Shown here one piece after another: positions 35,918 to 46,900 of a stretch of 64,000 bases of DNA; positions within the stretch are counted from its first letter, which is position 1, and each line of letters starts with the position of its first letter. The notes below the pieces were generated by a model. It searched no databases. It was not told where the DNA came from and was given only the letters and a program-made list of their open reading frames with translations. Source of the DNA: Membranipora membranacea (lineage: Eukaryota; Bryozoa; Gymnolaemata; Cheilostomatida; Membraniporidae); NCBI GenBank assembly GCA_914767715.1, contig OU612071.1, positions 26,783,681 through 26,847,680 of the forward strand, read 5' to 3'. The translations under genes and the position numbers were made by a program.

Positions 35918-37717
35918 ATGTCTTCTGCAGTGTTAAGTCTGAGTTTGTTACTTGTGTTTATATCAGTTGTCCTCTCTCTCGACTGTGATAGAGGTGAGTC
36001 TAATTTGAAGCCTTTGAAACTCTGAGAATCAACCGAAAAGTCTAAAATAACCAAAAAATATCAAATAATATTGAGCGTTTCTTCTTTGAAACTGTTACCG
36101 CTGGGTCGCACTCACAGCTGTCTGAGCACTTAGACCGCATTAGGTGGCAACTTACCATAAATACAACTACGCAACATACTCATGTGGTTGTACAATATGT
36201 CAAAAGACTTACTTGGTCTGGTTTATGTCCAAGAGTTTAACACGCCATTATTGTTAAATATTGAAAAATGGTTATAATGAACATTGGGATTGCTCATAGT
36301 TTATTTTGTTCATAGTTTGATAACTGCCATCTTTTACTCTCAGCGTGTTTCACTCTAAAACTACTTTGCTACTGTATTCAGTCGACTTTCCGATAGTTCT
36401 TTGATAAATCGAAATGATTTATAATAATAACTTGAAAATAATAATTTAACAGTAATAGTTTGATAATAATAATTTAATAATTATAATTTATAATAATAAT
36501 TTGTAATAATAATAATTCACAATAATTCATAATAATGATTTAATGTGCGTATATCAGTATTTATCTTCGTTCTCCATTGGTCTCTTTGTACAGGTACAAG
36601 TGATGGATGCTCCATACCGTTCAAACTGCCGTACTTCTTTAAGAATGAGTGGGTAGAGGATTGCCACAAGCATGACCAGTGTTACTTCTGTGTAAGTTAA
36701 ATAACTAAACTTCAATCGGATTTGTCTCAAAATCTACGGTGGTGAGATAACTCAAAATGATCCCGGGCCCCGACTATGCTTTTATAGGACACAGCAAAAT
36801 GATAAAAATGTATTCCAGTGTGATAGTAATTTAACTTATGTTTTTTGTCAACCACACAGGCACACCATTTCGCTGTTTTGCGTTACCTTTATACAGTAGT
36901 ATTGTCGTTATTTTCGTACATCCAGGAGGAGAGCTTGTTGCATGTACTGTACTGTTATTGTATTGTTGTTTCCTGTAACCAGGAGGAGAGTATGTTGTAT
37001 TGTATCGTATTGTATTGTACTGTATTGTATTGTATTATATTGTTGTTTTCTCTGACAGGGAGGAGAGTTTGGTTTCACCAGAGAGGATTGCGATAACAGA
37101 TTCCACAATAATCTCAAATATCACTGTGATAAATTAAACAATGATCCAACAAAGCAGCAGTTCTGTAATGTAAGTTTTTCTTTGAAGATTAAGTAATGTA
37201 GAATTGTAGAATAACAGTGTTCTGTGTTAGCATTGTCATGCGGCCACTCTTTTTGGTTCCCAAATCCAAAGAAGTGGCCTCGTGACAATGATAGTCCGGT
37301 TAACCTGTGAATATTTTTTGCTTGATAGCTAACTTCTCTCATTGGGATATTTGTCAAGTTGTCTCAATGTCCTGTTTCTGCTCCTCCACAATCGTATGAA
37401 TAATTATGCTTTGCTAAAAAGAGAACCATGACCATGTCAGCTGTAAAGGAAACAGTAGTAGTAGAATCATGATATTTACATTACAAGGGGTAGGCATGTA
37501 GAGTAAAAAGTGATGACTACTCTAAGCGGAATCAACTCCAAATGCCTCCAGCACTGCAGCGGCTCAGCCAAGTGTTATCAATAATGTGCTTTGTCTCTTT
37601 TTATTTTAGGCTGTGAGAGGAAGTTACTATCTTGCGGTGAGAGCGGGCGGTGGTCTAGCATTCCGACTTAAAGAAAGAAGCTGGTGTAAAGAAGATTGGG
37701 TTAGACAATGTATCTAA
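35918..37717 (+). CDS. Secreted phospholipase A2-like (conodipine-type) protein, 130 aa
   Basis: Coding exons are 35918-35993, 36594-36691, 37059-37169 and 37610-37717 (393 nt, consistent phases, stop TAA). The first ~21 residues form a signal peptide (MSSAVLSLSLLLVFISVVLS). The mature part has ten cysteines, hence probably five disulphides. It carries the His-Asp motif DCHKHDQCYFC near residues 48-58, which in secreted phospholipases A2 contains the catalytic His and its partner Asp. FKLPYFFKNEWVEDC before it and DCDNRFHNNLKYHCDKL after it fit the conodipine-type family, known from cone snails and other invertebrates. Function is inferred: calcium-dependent hydrolysis of the sn-2 ester of phospholipids, used in digestion, defence or signalling. 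Whether it acts as a toxin cannot be judged. The acceptor region of exon 3 is repeated in the preceding intron. Confidence 0.88.
36419..36541. repeat. AT-rich low-complexity tract
   Basis: About 120 bp built from AATAATAA, AATTTA and AATTCA variants, in intron 1 of the phospholipase gene, just upstream of exon 2. Confidence 0.8.
36905..37066 (+). repeat. Triplicated 3' splice-site segment with pentamer repeat
   Basis: A block with a T-rich stretch, then an AG, then GAGGAGAG occurs three times: AG at 36924-36925, at 36981-36982, and the true acceptor at 37057-37058. TATTG/TGTAT pentamer repeats lie between. The first two copies look like decoy acceptors that arose by duplication of the real one. 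Confidence 0.7.
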
Positions 37718-37807
37718 TAGTGAAATATTTTCATGATTGAATGACATTTTTTATGGTAGAACATTTGCACATTAGGCCTTTTGTTTATTAGCCAAGTTAC
37801 ACTATTT

Positions 37808-37813
37808 AATAAA
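37808..37813 (+). terminator. Candidate polyadenylation signal of the phospholipase gene
   Basis: AATAAA, 91 nt after the stop codon, in AT-rich 3' DNA. Confidence 0.6.
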
Positions 37814-39360
37814 TGTGCCAAACACATTGATACGTACCAGATACGTACATTAACCAGAAGGCGTGTGTGAAATATTATGCAACCTTGTCCATACTTTCAT
37901 ATCAGATAAAATTCGAAACCCATCACCCTGTTCTATTCTTGGCTTTGGTTTATTGATGAAAACCAAGGGATGAGCACGATTGAAGTACATACACTAGGAT
38001 GTGAGCAATCAATGTCACAGCATATAATCAAATACTTAGGTGTATGTATGTCCTTTCTGTATCTCAAAGTATGAGATGGGTGGCCTTCTTGTCATGGAAC
38101 ATCATACGTTTAAGTCGATTAGGGTCTGGAGCTGACCCTCCAATCTTGGATAATATCATATTGTTTTTTTTATATTTCCTGGTCCCTTAGGCCAGGCACT
38201 TCTGAGGTTTGAGCATTGTATAATGTATACGCTCTTGAACAGAGTTCCTTTCTTGTTCCAGATCACTAAAAATCACTACGCCTACAGTAATCTCTCAGTG
38301 CTTCTGCGTCCCACGTTTCGAATTCATTCAATGATATAAAATCGCTGCTTACAAGATCTTCCATGATGTTACTTAGAGTCTGATGATCAAATCAATAGAC
38401 ATTCATATGGGCGCAGCATCAAATACACCTGGTTTTAATCATTCACACTTCAGTATTTATAATCTTTGCTTTAGTGTTTTGTGGTACAAAAACCAGGTTA
38501 GATATACCGTACCCAATGTTTGCAGTATATTTCATACGGTGCGTCATTCAGACCACTATTTTATCATATCATCACAGAGTAAGGATATACAGAGGGGACA
38601 CTTCAATGATCGTTATAGTGGGGGAAAATTGTGCACAGCTGGATGCCGAAAACTCATTATCTCTATATGTTATAATGTCATTTTTCTTGCAGACATCTCT
38701 ACCTTTGATGGGCCATAATTCATTCTGTATTTATCCTAAAGACTGATTTCCAACTTTGTTGGAATGTCCAACCTTATTTACGGGCTCAGTAAGTCTATTG
38801 GGAGTCATAACAAATTGGGCAAAAAATCCAGTGAACATGCCATACAGCATAGTACCTATACTGGGTCAAGGATTGATAGGGGGATGGGAAAGTGGTATAT
38901 ATAAAGCTTAAATTCATTTGACTGAATGAAGTTTTCTGCATGGGTGTGTAAAATAGACTCCCCCAACTCACCTAAGTGCCACTGACATTATTGAAGCACT
39001 TTTATATACTTTTCATGTGGATTCAAACTCATATAAAAAACAATGAGCTGTATAAATTTGGAGTTATCTGCTCTCAATTTGCTAAAATAATTCATTTGGC
39101 TTTTTACCTGCAAGCTTTTTTTTGGGACTATGATCAACAATGGAGATATTCAGAAATGCAGAAATTCTCAACTACATTGGAAAATAATTTTAATCTTTGC
39201 ATTGCTTAGTTAATTTTGACCATCAATCATTGTCATCACTCTTATTCAATGCCGAGATTATTCTTGATTGACAAATAATAAATGTTACAAGGGTGAGTAG
39301 TACAGATCATGAATAAATAAGAAATTGCCTTCCCCTGGTTAACCCTTGATGGAGTATAGT

Positions 39361-39457
39361 GTAGCAGGGTTTTATTGGTACAGCATAGTACCTAGTGTAG
39401 CAGGGTTTTATTGGTACAGCATAGTACCTAGTGTAGCAGGGTTTTATTGGTACAGCA
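39361..39457. repeat. 36-bp minisatellite, 2.7 units
   Basis: A unit beginning GTAGCAGGGTTTTATTGG starts at 39361, 39397 and 39433 with no visible difference; the third copy is partial. A related fragment (CAGCATAGTACCTATACTGG) occurs near 38846. Confidence 0.9.
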
Positions 39458-39885
39458 CCCCTTTCATTCACGGGGACAGTGGGTAAACTTTCCATTGCCG
39501 CATTGTCTTCTGTCTCAAGATATTAATGAGATATGTGGGATAACACCTAAATTTTTGCCCAGACAGCCTTGGGGTATGCGCATCAAACCTTTTAATTTTT
39601 AAGTATATCCAAAATGATAATAAAAACATGAGCCTTTGCCTGATTGCATAGTGTATACAGTGTTCTGAGTGAGTGGGAACTGGAGTGAAAAATATAAAGG
39701 GGGATCCTTTAGAGCGCAGTTCCCACTTGATTCTGTTAAAAAAAAGTGTCAAGTTGTCTCTTTTGACCAGATGTCAATCACACTATTACTGATCCATATA
39801 TCTGCATAATTTGATCAAGAATATGCAAAGAATTCTCAAAATGATTTTCAGCCCAGAGAGTAGAGTACTCACAAAGAATAAAGTT

Positions 39886-40851
39886 CACTTAGACCATGGG
39901 TTGGCAACCTTTTCTTGAAAAAGGCCACATTTTACGCAGGCTCAACTCAAAAGGCCGCAACATTTCTTTCAGGGATAAAATCGGAACTGGACTAAGAATT
40001 ATGGCACTTCCTATTTTGTTATACTCAAACAGATTTGTGTAAAGACTGCAGTATGTTGCAAAAACCATCAACTCAGCAGAAATATCGGATTATCTAATTT
40101 TCTGGAGTATTGTGTTGTGATGTCATTTTACCTCATAATTTGTATTTGTACCTGTCTGTATCCCCATGTTTCATGTGTAAGACAAAGGGCAGCGTGGGTG
40201 TGGGAGGGGTGCTGTAGCGCCCTCCGAGCTGTTAAAGTGTGAAAAAAGTTCAAAAGGGACAGTTGTGATGGAGAAGAAAGTATTTTCGTGCAGCGAATTT
40301 TTTTTAATTTCTTCGCGGCTTGTCATCATTTTAATCTTACAGCGCCCACCCTCCTGCAAAGGGGGAATTTTTTTGCAAATAGTTGTGAAATGAAAGGCAA
40401 CATAAAAAATTTCAGCCAAAATGAAGGAGCACTTGTAACAAAGAGACTTTTTGATACAAAATGAGAGTTTTGCAAAAATACTAATTGCTCTTATGTTAGA
40501 GAACTTGGTAATTTCAACATTTAAAGGCCATTGTTTTGTGTTATTTCGAAGGAAAAACACATTGAGAAAGTTGTTGAAACCGGTACCACAGTTATGATGA
40601 TTCTGTGTAGAGTGGCTGGGTGAGCTTGCTACATGCATAATGCAGAAAAGCCACTATTTTGAAATATATTGTACTTACAGAGCGCTATGCATACTTGGTG
40701 CTCCACATAACGGAGAGGAACCAAAACTTTTTTTTTTAATACTTTATTGGCATAATTGAAATTTTTTAGGGCATAAGGCCACAATTAGGCCGCAAAATAT
40801 TACCCATGAGGCCGCACTGGCAAAAAGGCCGCAGGTTGCCCACTTAGACCA
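39886..40851. mobile_element. Non-autonomous hAT-like DNA transposon
   Basis: The perfect 11-bp direct repeat CACTTAGACCA flanks the element (39886-39896 and 40841-40851), consistent with an 8-bp target duplication plus terminal bases. The ends are inverted: the left reads TGGGTTGGCAACCTTTTC, the right, read backwards, GGCAACCTGCGGCCTTTTTG. Both resemble hAT ends. Further GGCCGCA motifs lie inside each end. The ~940-bp interior shows no transposase, so this is a deletion derivative. Confidence 0.7.
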
Positions 40852-41085
40852 ATGAGTGTATACTTCTAATTCCCAATTCGCTTGTTTACCTATATTGTGT
40901 TTGAATATCGAAGACACATGGAACAGAGTAATGCCATATTGTAAAGCGTATTTTAAAATTAAAACTATTCCGTGAGCACTATTATTATGTTGTGGACCCC
41001 CCCACCCTAATTTGAGGACTGGAATGCAATTCAGGTTTAAACAGAAAGCATGTGCCAAACTGCAGCACTGTGATCTTTGATGGCT

Positions 41086-41435
41086 CCAAATATATTGCGC
41101 CACCTCTAACTTGATATAAATGTTGAACTCAAAGGTGATTGGCTAACGTAATTGCTCTTATGAACAAAAACAAAAAATCTTATGGTGCAATTTACATCAG
41201 GTTAAGTTGTTAGGTCAACAAAATAGTCTATGGCATTGAAATAAAGCTTAGTTAATTTTCAAATCTTTAATCAATAGGCCAATTAAACTGGTGATTGAGA
41301 AACCTGAATTGAAATAACAGTGAGATCAATGCTTTCATGTTTTTATTATGAAATCAAAGCTTTATTTTTCTTTCAAATGAGAAGAGCCCTTAGTGCATTC
41401 TGTCCTGGTTGTGTTGTGCCAGTCATCAAATTGCT
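41086..41435. repeat. Diverged ~330-bp repeat, copy A
   Basis: Starts ATATTGCGCCACC and contains AATCTTTAATCAA, CTGGTGATTGAGAAACC and ATGCTTTCATGTTTTTAT in the same order as copies B and C. The first ~100 bp before it (from about 40970) also resemble DNA before copy B, so the true unit may be longer. Not coding. Confidence 0.7.
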
Positions 41436-42119
41436 TTGTATTTTTATGTATCAAATTAAAGCTTCAGCCGTAAACTTAGACTGCTGTCTAGATCAGAATA
41501 AAATATGTTTACACAATTCAAAGAAATGTGACACACGCGGCACATGCGACCTGACATATTTTTTTCTGTTCTTTATACACTAGAACATATTTTACCCCCT
41601 TAAAGTACCTGGCAACCCTGGCACTTCTAAATACGTATCAAGATACAATAAACCTTCACCAGTAGGCAACATACTCAAAAACGAAAATCCAAGGTATAAG
41701 CTTTGGATCTGCACCCAGGGCAGTCAGTAGGCGCTCCACTTCATAGCTGCAATAAACTGAATTAAGTTGAGAAGCTATCATAATCTCAAAGATAATGGTT
41801 GATTTGTGTTATTGAAAGCATTAATATTGTTGTGTAAATAATTTTGTAACTGAGATGACTGTTTATATATTATTAAGATTGACACAATAAAAGATAACTG
41901 CTTTGATTCTAGAAACAATTCTTTTATATACATAATTTTTTCCATGAATATATTTATTTTGAGATTACCAGTATTTGCGTTACTGAAAAGAAATGGTAGA
42001 AGAGACTTTGTAATTGAAATAATTAAAATTTTCGAATTTAAGATTTATTTATAACATCCAAATTTAGAAGGAGTACATCATTACGCATCAAACTTAAAAA
42101 TGTAAATTTTGTGGTTGTC

Positions 42120-42376
42120 TGCCACTTTAATACCAGGTTGCTTGTGTGGGATAGTGACCTTGCCTATACCCTTGACCGCTGTGGCCCGCTACACTTTTTT
42201 GACAGAGTAAAGCACACAGTAGACCTCCTGTATTTATGGTCCTGATCCGAACAGACCTGGCTAGGATGAATGGCTTTCCAGTTCCAAATCAGAAATGACA
42301 TCTCATGTTGGTATGATTAGAACCTAGATCATAATGATCACAAGTCCCTTCCCTTAACCATCAGACCGCCCCTGGC
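42120..42376 (-). mobile_element. tRNA-derived SINE (second type)
   Basis: On the minus strand an A box GGTCTGATGGTTAAGGG (42351-42367) is followed about 40 nt later by a B box GATCTAGGTTCTAATC (42315-42330), then a body running to about 42120. The head differs from that of the SINE at 31220. Confidence 0.65.
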
Positions 42377-42586
42377 TCATCCTTGTGAAGAATAATTTTC
42401 AATTTAATTACAAATATTCCATGAACGTTATTTTTGGTGTCGAGTTCCCCCTTCCCAAAGATTCAGAACTGAGATTGAATTGAGGTTTTTAAGAGCATGC
42501 CATTCAGTAGATAGGTGTAGGGACCTGCTTCACAGCTTAAATATATTTGATCCTTCGAGCTAAACCAACAGTTTGTTTCTTTCCAA

Positions 42587-42914
42587 TATATTGCACCACC
42601 TCTCACTTGATATAACTGCTGAACTCACTGGTTATTTCGAAACACAATCTCACTTTTGAATGAAAAAATCATTTGGTGCAATTAACATCAGGTTAAGTGG
42701 TCAAAGTCAGCAGAGTATAATATGTTTTTCTTATGCATGATTGCTCATTGCAATAATGGCTTATCTTGTTTTCGAATCTTTAATTAACATTTCAATTACA
42801 CTGCTCAGTCGCTGGTAATTGAGAAACCCGAATCAAGAAAAACAGTTCAGTCAATGCTTTCATGTTTTTATAGCGAAATATAAGCATTATTTTCTATCTG
42901 AGTGAAATAGCACT
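42587..42914. repeat. Diverged ~330-bp repeat, copy B
   Basis: Starts ATATTGCACCACC and shares with copy A the blocks GGTGCAATT.ACATCAGGTTAAG, TCTTTAATTAA, AATTGAGAAACCCGAAT and ATGCTTTCATGTTTTTAT. It is followed immediately by copy C. Confidence 0.7.
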
Positions 42915-43205
42915 ATATCCAACATTATATAGCTACTGAACTCGTTGGTTATTGAAAAACAACATTGCTCTCTTGAACAAGAAAATCCTTTTCTTGTGTA
43001 TAATGGCTTATCTTATTTTCAAATCTTTAATCAAAAGTCCAATTACACTGCTCACTGGTGATTGAGAAACCCGAATCAACAAAACCAGCTCGGTCAATGT
43101 TTTCATGTTTTTATAGCGAAATATTAAGTATTATTTTTCATTCAATGAAAAGAGACCTTAGTAAAATTTTGTCTAGGTCGAGTTGTGTGAGTCGGCAATT
43201 GCTTT
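42915..43205. repeat. Diverged ~300-bp repeat, copy C
   Basis: Directly follows copy B. It has TACTGAACTCGTTGGTTATTG, TCTTTAATCAAAAGTCC, GTGATTGAGAAACCCG and ATGTTTTCATGTTTTTAT in family order. Its end (GTCGGCAATTGC) matches the end of copy A. Confidence 0.7.
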
Positions 43206-43997
43206 TGTTTTATTTAATGAGACGTGTTTGTTGACGCCAAATTATCATTGGTTCATTCCATAAGAAAGCTGTGGCATATTATTTTTTTTATTAGACAAGC
43301 AGTTATTCTATCGTTCTCAAGGGCGGTGGCTTTCAAACAGTGACATTTATTGCTCGTTGTGTAAATATTGCGGCATACTGCTGGCCTCAAGAAGCTATAT
43401 TCACCTTCAACAAGGTTGGTCACACATGTTTGATAGTGTTTTAAACAGTCAACCCAGTCAATATTATTTTGAATTGCTACATTTAACAGAAGCCTTTTAC
43501 ATTTTGAGACTATCTGACAATCAGTTGAGGCGTGAAGGACAAATATGGCAATGTAGAATAGTTCTGAAAAATTAACACATATTTTCACCTATCATTATGA
43601 TTTTGTGCTCAGTTGACTTTGGTAGGTCTGCATATACATAAAGTTCATGTTCAATAATGGTTTCTGGAATTTTCAAAATTTTATTGCTCTGAGACAAAAT
43701 TTTACCACAGTACTGCATTGCTCTCAGAGGCAACAATTTTTTGTTGAATGTGAGGATAGGAGATTTTGGATTCAAAGCGACAAACTTGTAATTTTACATT
43801 GAAATTTTGTTCTCATAAAAAATTAAAAAATTTGATTGCAAAAAAATGCCACATTAAAAAATAGACAACTTTTACGCCCATAATTTGCAGACTAGTGTCA
43901 TCATACTGGCCTGAAAGCTTATGCAGTACCTATATTTGTTTTGAGTTTAGCTCAACAGATCCTTTTCTTCTTACTTTAGCTTTCTTGAGGTCGTAAC

Positions 43998-46900
43998 ATG
44001 TCTTCAGCTGAAAAACCAAAGCCACCATCACCACACCTACCTGAGATTGATGGTCATCAAGGTTTGACGCACCTAGCCCCATCGACTCCAAGTTATGCAC
44101 ATGAATTTCAACCTCAGCATCCTTCTACTCACAGTGAACCCACAGTTGTGAAAACTCCAGCTTCCCAGTCAGAAACAACATCTGAGAATGATTCCCCTAA
44201 ACAACCTAACTCAGAAAATGTTGTGGTGCCACGATATCCCAATCCACATCCACCTCGATCTCGCTCTAGGAAATCAGAGTTCAGAGCATCAAAATCTTCT
44301 TTGTCTTTGGCTCCTGGCGACAGTGATGGATCAGATTTTCTGATGTTTGACTTCATGTTTACACCAAGTGACAATATAGAAAAGCAAAGGGAAGATCTGA
44401 AAACGATTCTAAAGTATTTGACTGACAATCTGCCTGAGGTTATTGGAACTCCAGATAAATTCGACTCCTCCTTCCAGTAAGTTTAAAGTTTTATTTCCCT
44501 GGGATGAGCGGTTTTTATTTACCAGCATTACACGGTTTCGCTACAAACTTTTCTGTGAGTGTCTGCAAAATAGCCATGCATCAATTTTGAGTGTTACATA
44601 CATATTTTGTTAGAACTTACTTATGACAGCTATAATGTGATCAGCTAAAATAATAATTTAGTTTGCTCCATCTTGCAACCTCCACATACCAATGGAAGGT
44701 TTATAGACCTTCCTTGTTGGCTGTGTTCTTTGCAATTTTTCTATTGAGACGCAAATTGTGACAATCCAGGCATGCTGGCTAAGCTAGCTGTCTTGTGGTA
44801 GTAGTAGCTCTTCAAGATAAGATTTTCCATTCAAGGTTGATAACATAACTGATATAGGTAGCATTGTATTTCCAGTTATCAGGTGCTATATACAATAATT
44901 TGTTCTCTACAAATGTTATGATATCCCAATTATATCCGATATTACAAGTCAAAGGACACTTCTAATAACTTTTACCAAATCGTAGGTGGTTCACTCTACT
45001 CTCTCTCTCTCCTCGGAGTACTTTTACATATTATAAGCCTGTAAAGGTTCTGGGTTCAGTCATTGCAATATCAGCTATATACCCAATGGAGTTTGTAGGT
45101 ATTCTCTTTTCTGTTGTCACAGAGTAGGGGAACGTTGGTCGACAGTTTTAAAAAGAGATAGAGTTCAAGGCAAAGGCTGCTAGGAATGGAACGGGTATTA
45201 GATCCATACTCATATATCCAGAAACATATATAGTGTATTTTATCCAGGTTGGATTGGTTTTAGCTTTGCTTATACCCTTTCACTCAGGCTTCGTTAGTCA
45301 TACCAGTGTTGTACAACAAATAACTAGTACCTTGTTTTGCTAGTTTGTCAAAACAACTCCTCCACCAAGGATCGAACCCGAGTCCAAGTGATCAGCAGTA
45401 GCGAATCTGAGCACTCAGTCACCCCAGCTATATACTTTCAAAGCATATTATTATTTTCGATTCTCTATGTAGACTAAAGAAAAACCAACTTTTTATTTTA
45501 TTATCATATCAAAAATGATTATTGCATTTTTGGCATTGACTTGTCTTCAAATGGATTCTTAAGCCAGGTGCTTTGATTATGCAGTCATAACTGTAAGTGT
45601 AGCTGCGTATGACCATATTGAATTTGAACTGGACTTTTTGTATTCTTTGTTGGGTTTTACCAGAGTTCAGCAACATGCATGTTATGTTGTTAGTGCTGTA
45701 ACCGACCTGACCGGTTTTATTTTAGATAGACCTGATTCGCACTCGATGAGGATGTTTATGGCAAAACTGATGTTGTATTTTCTAAACAACAGGCTGTCCC
45801 AAGTGTGTGTGTTGTTATCAAGAAGGCCCATATCTTGTTGGGAGGGTACCTGGGAGGTGTGATAATTGACAAGTAAGCTGATATTCTGTGCTAGCTGGTA
45901 TACATACAAGTCTGTTTGGTACTCTTTACTTACTTTATTTTTTCCTTATCTTGTTGTGCATGCAAACTCGTTGGATCTTATTCTGAGTGATCCCTGGTTA
46001 TGTGCAATCACGGACTGTGAAGAATCACATTCCAAGGAATGCGTCTTCTGCCACATTTGGCTACTCTGAATGAGGTCTTTCCTGCATAACTCCTGATGCG
46101 ATATTCTAGCGTGAGGAGCAAACCACTCCCATCACTGCCATTGTTGCTGTTACTTCTTATGGAATCAGTTGCTTTTTAATCCTGGTGGGCATCCGGTTGA
46201 AGAGATTTCTGGATAGAATTTTATCCTGAGTCCAGAAATAAGCTGACTCTCACCACCCTCATGTTTTGCTGCAGTAAGAGTACTGTGAGACTGTCAGTAC
46301 TGTCAGATTTCTAGATTCTGTTTCTTTTGTGAATATCCGTACTTGGTTGAGCCAGTTACTTGGCCGGATGAGAGGCGTTTCTAGAATGACTTGTTACTGG
46401 AGGAGTTGTCTGGCTAATTAATCTCCGGCTTGGTGCACCTTAAGCATAGTTTGGCAGAATCGCTAAGGAGTTGTGCACTCTCACTGTGATAAACTTTTGC
46501 CAAGTTATTCATCCATCCCTGCTGACGATAGTTTTTAAATATTCAATTGCTCTTCAAATTGCTGGCAAAGACAACCACCCTGTCCCAACAGAGTAACAAC
46601 AACTTCCAAGTGAATCTATCAAAAGATTTTTAACATCAATTACTCAAAAGTGCCTGGAACTGACGCTATTACAAAAGGCTGTCTCAACGTTTCAATAGTC
46701 TACTCTTGATTACAAAGGCAGCCTCGCTGCTGGTGCTTTGCTCACAGGTAGTTGCCAATATCTGCCAACGATATCAAAAGTTCCAGTCAGCGGAAGCCTA
46801 CGTAATAGACCGCAGTCCTTGGTATGGTTAAGCCATTATGGGTGATTCAGTCATCCACACCAACATTGTGTTCCCCTTAACTCAAGGCATCTGCGTACTT

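Larger units (their letters stand above)
37814..43997. other. Repeat-rich intergenic region
   Basis: No host gene recognised on either strand over 6 kb. It contains a minisatellite, a hAT-like element, three copies of a diverged ~300-bp repeat and a SINE, each listed separately. Open frames such as 38383-38718, 40171-40638 (minus) and 41320-41583 have no family features, and the middle one lies inside the hAT-like element. Confidence 0.6.

Noticed and set aside
40171-40638. 155-codon minus-strand ORF
   Set aside because: Lies inside the non-autonomous hAT-like element and shows no transposase motif.
45638-46870. Possible remnant of a DIRS/tyrosine-recombinase retroelement in ARM-TIR intron 1
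   Set aside because: Only short suggestive fragments; no RT, RNase H or recombinase motif survives.
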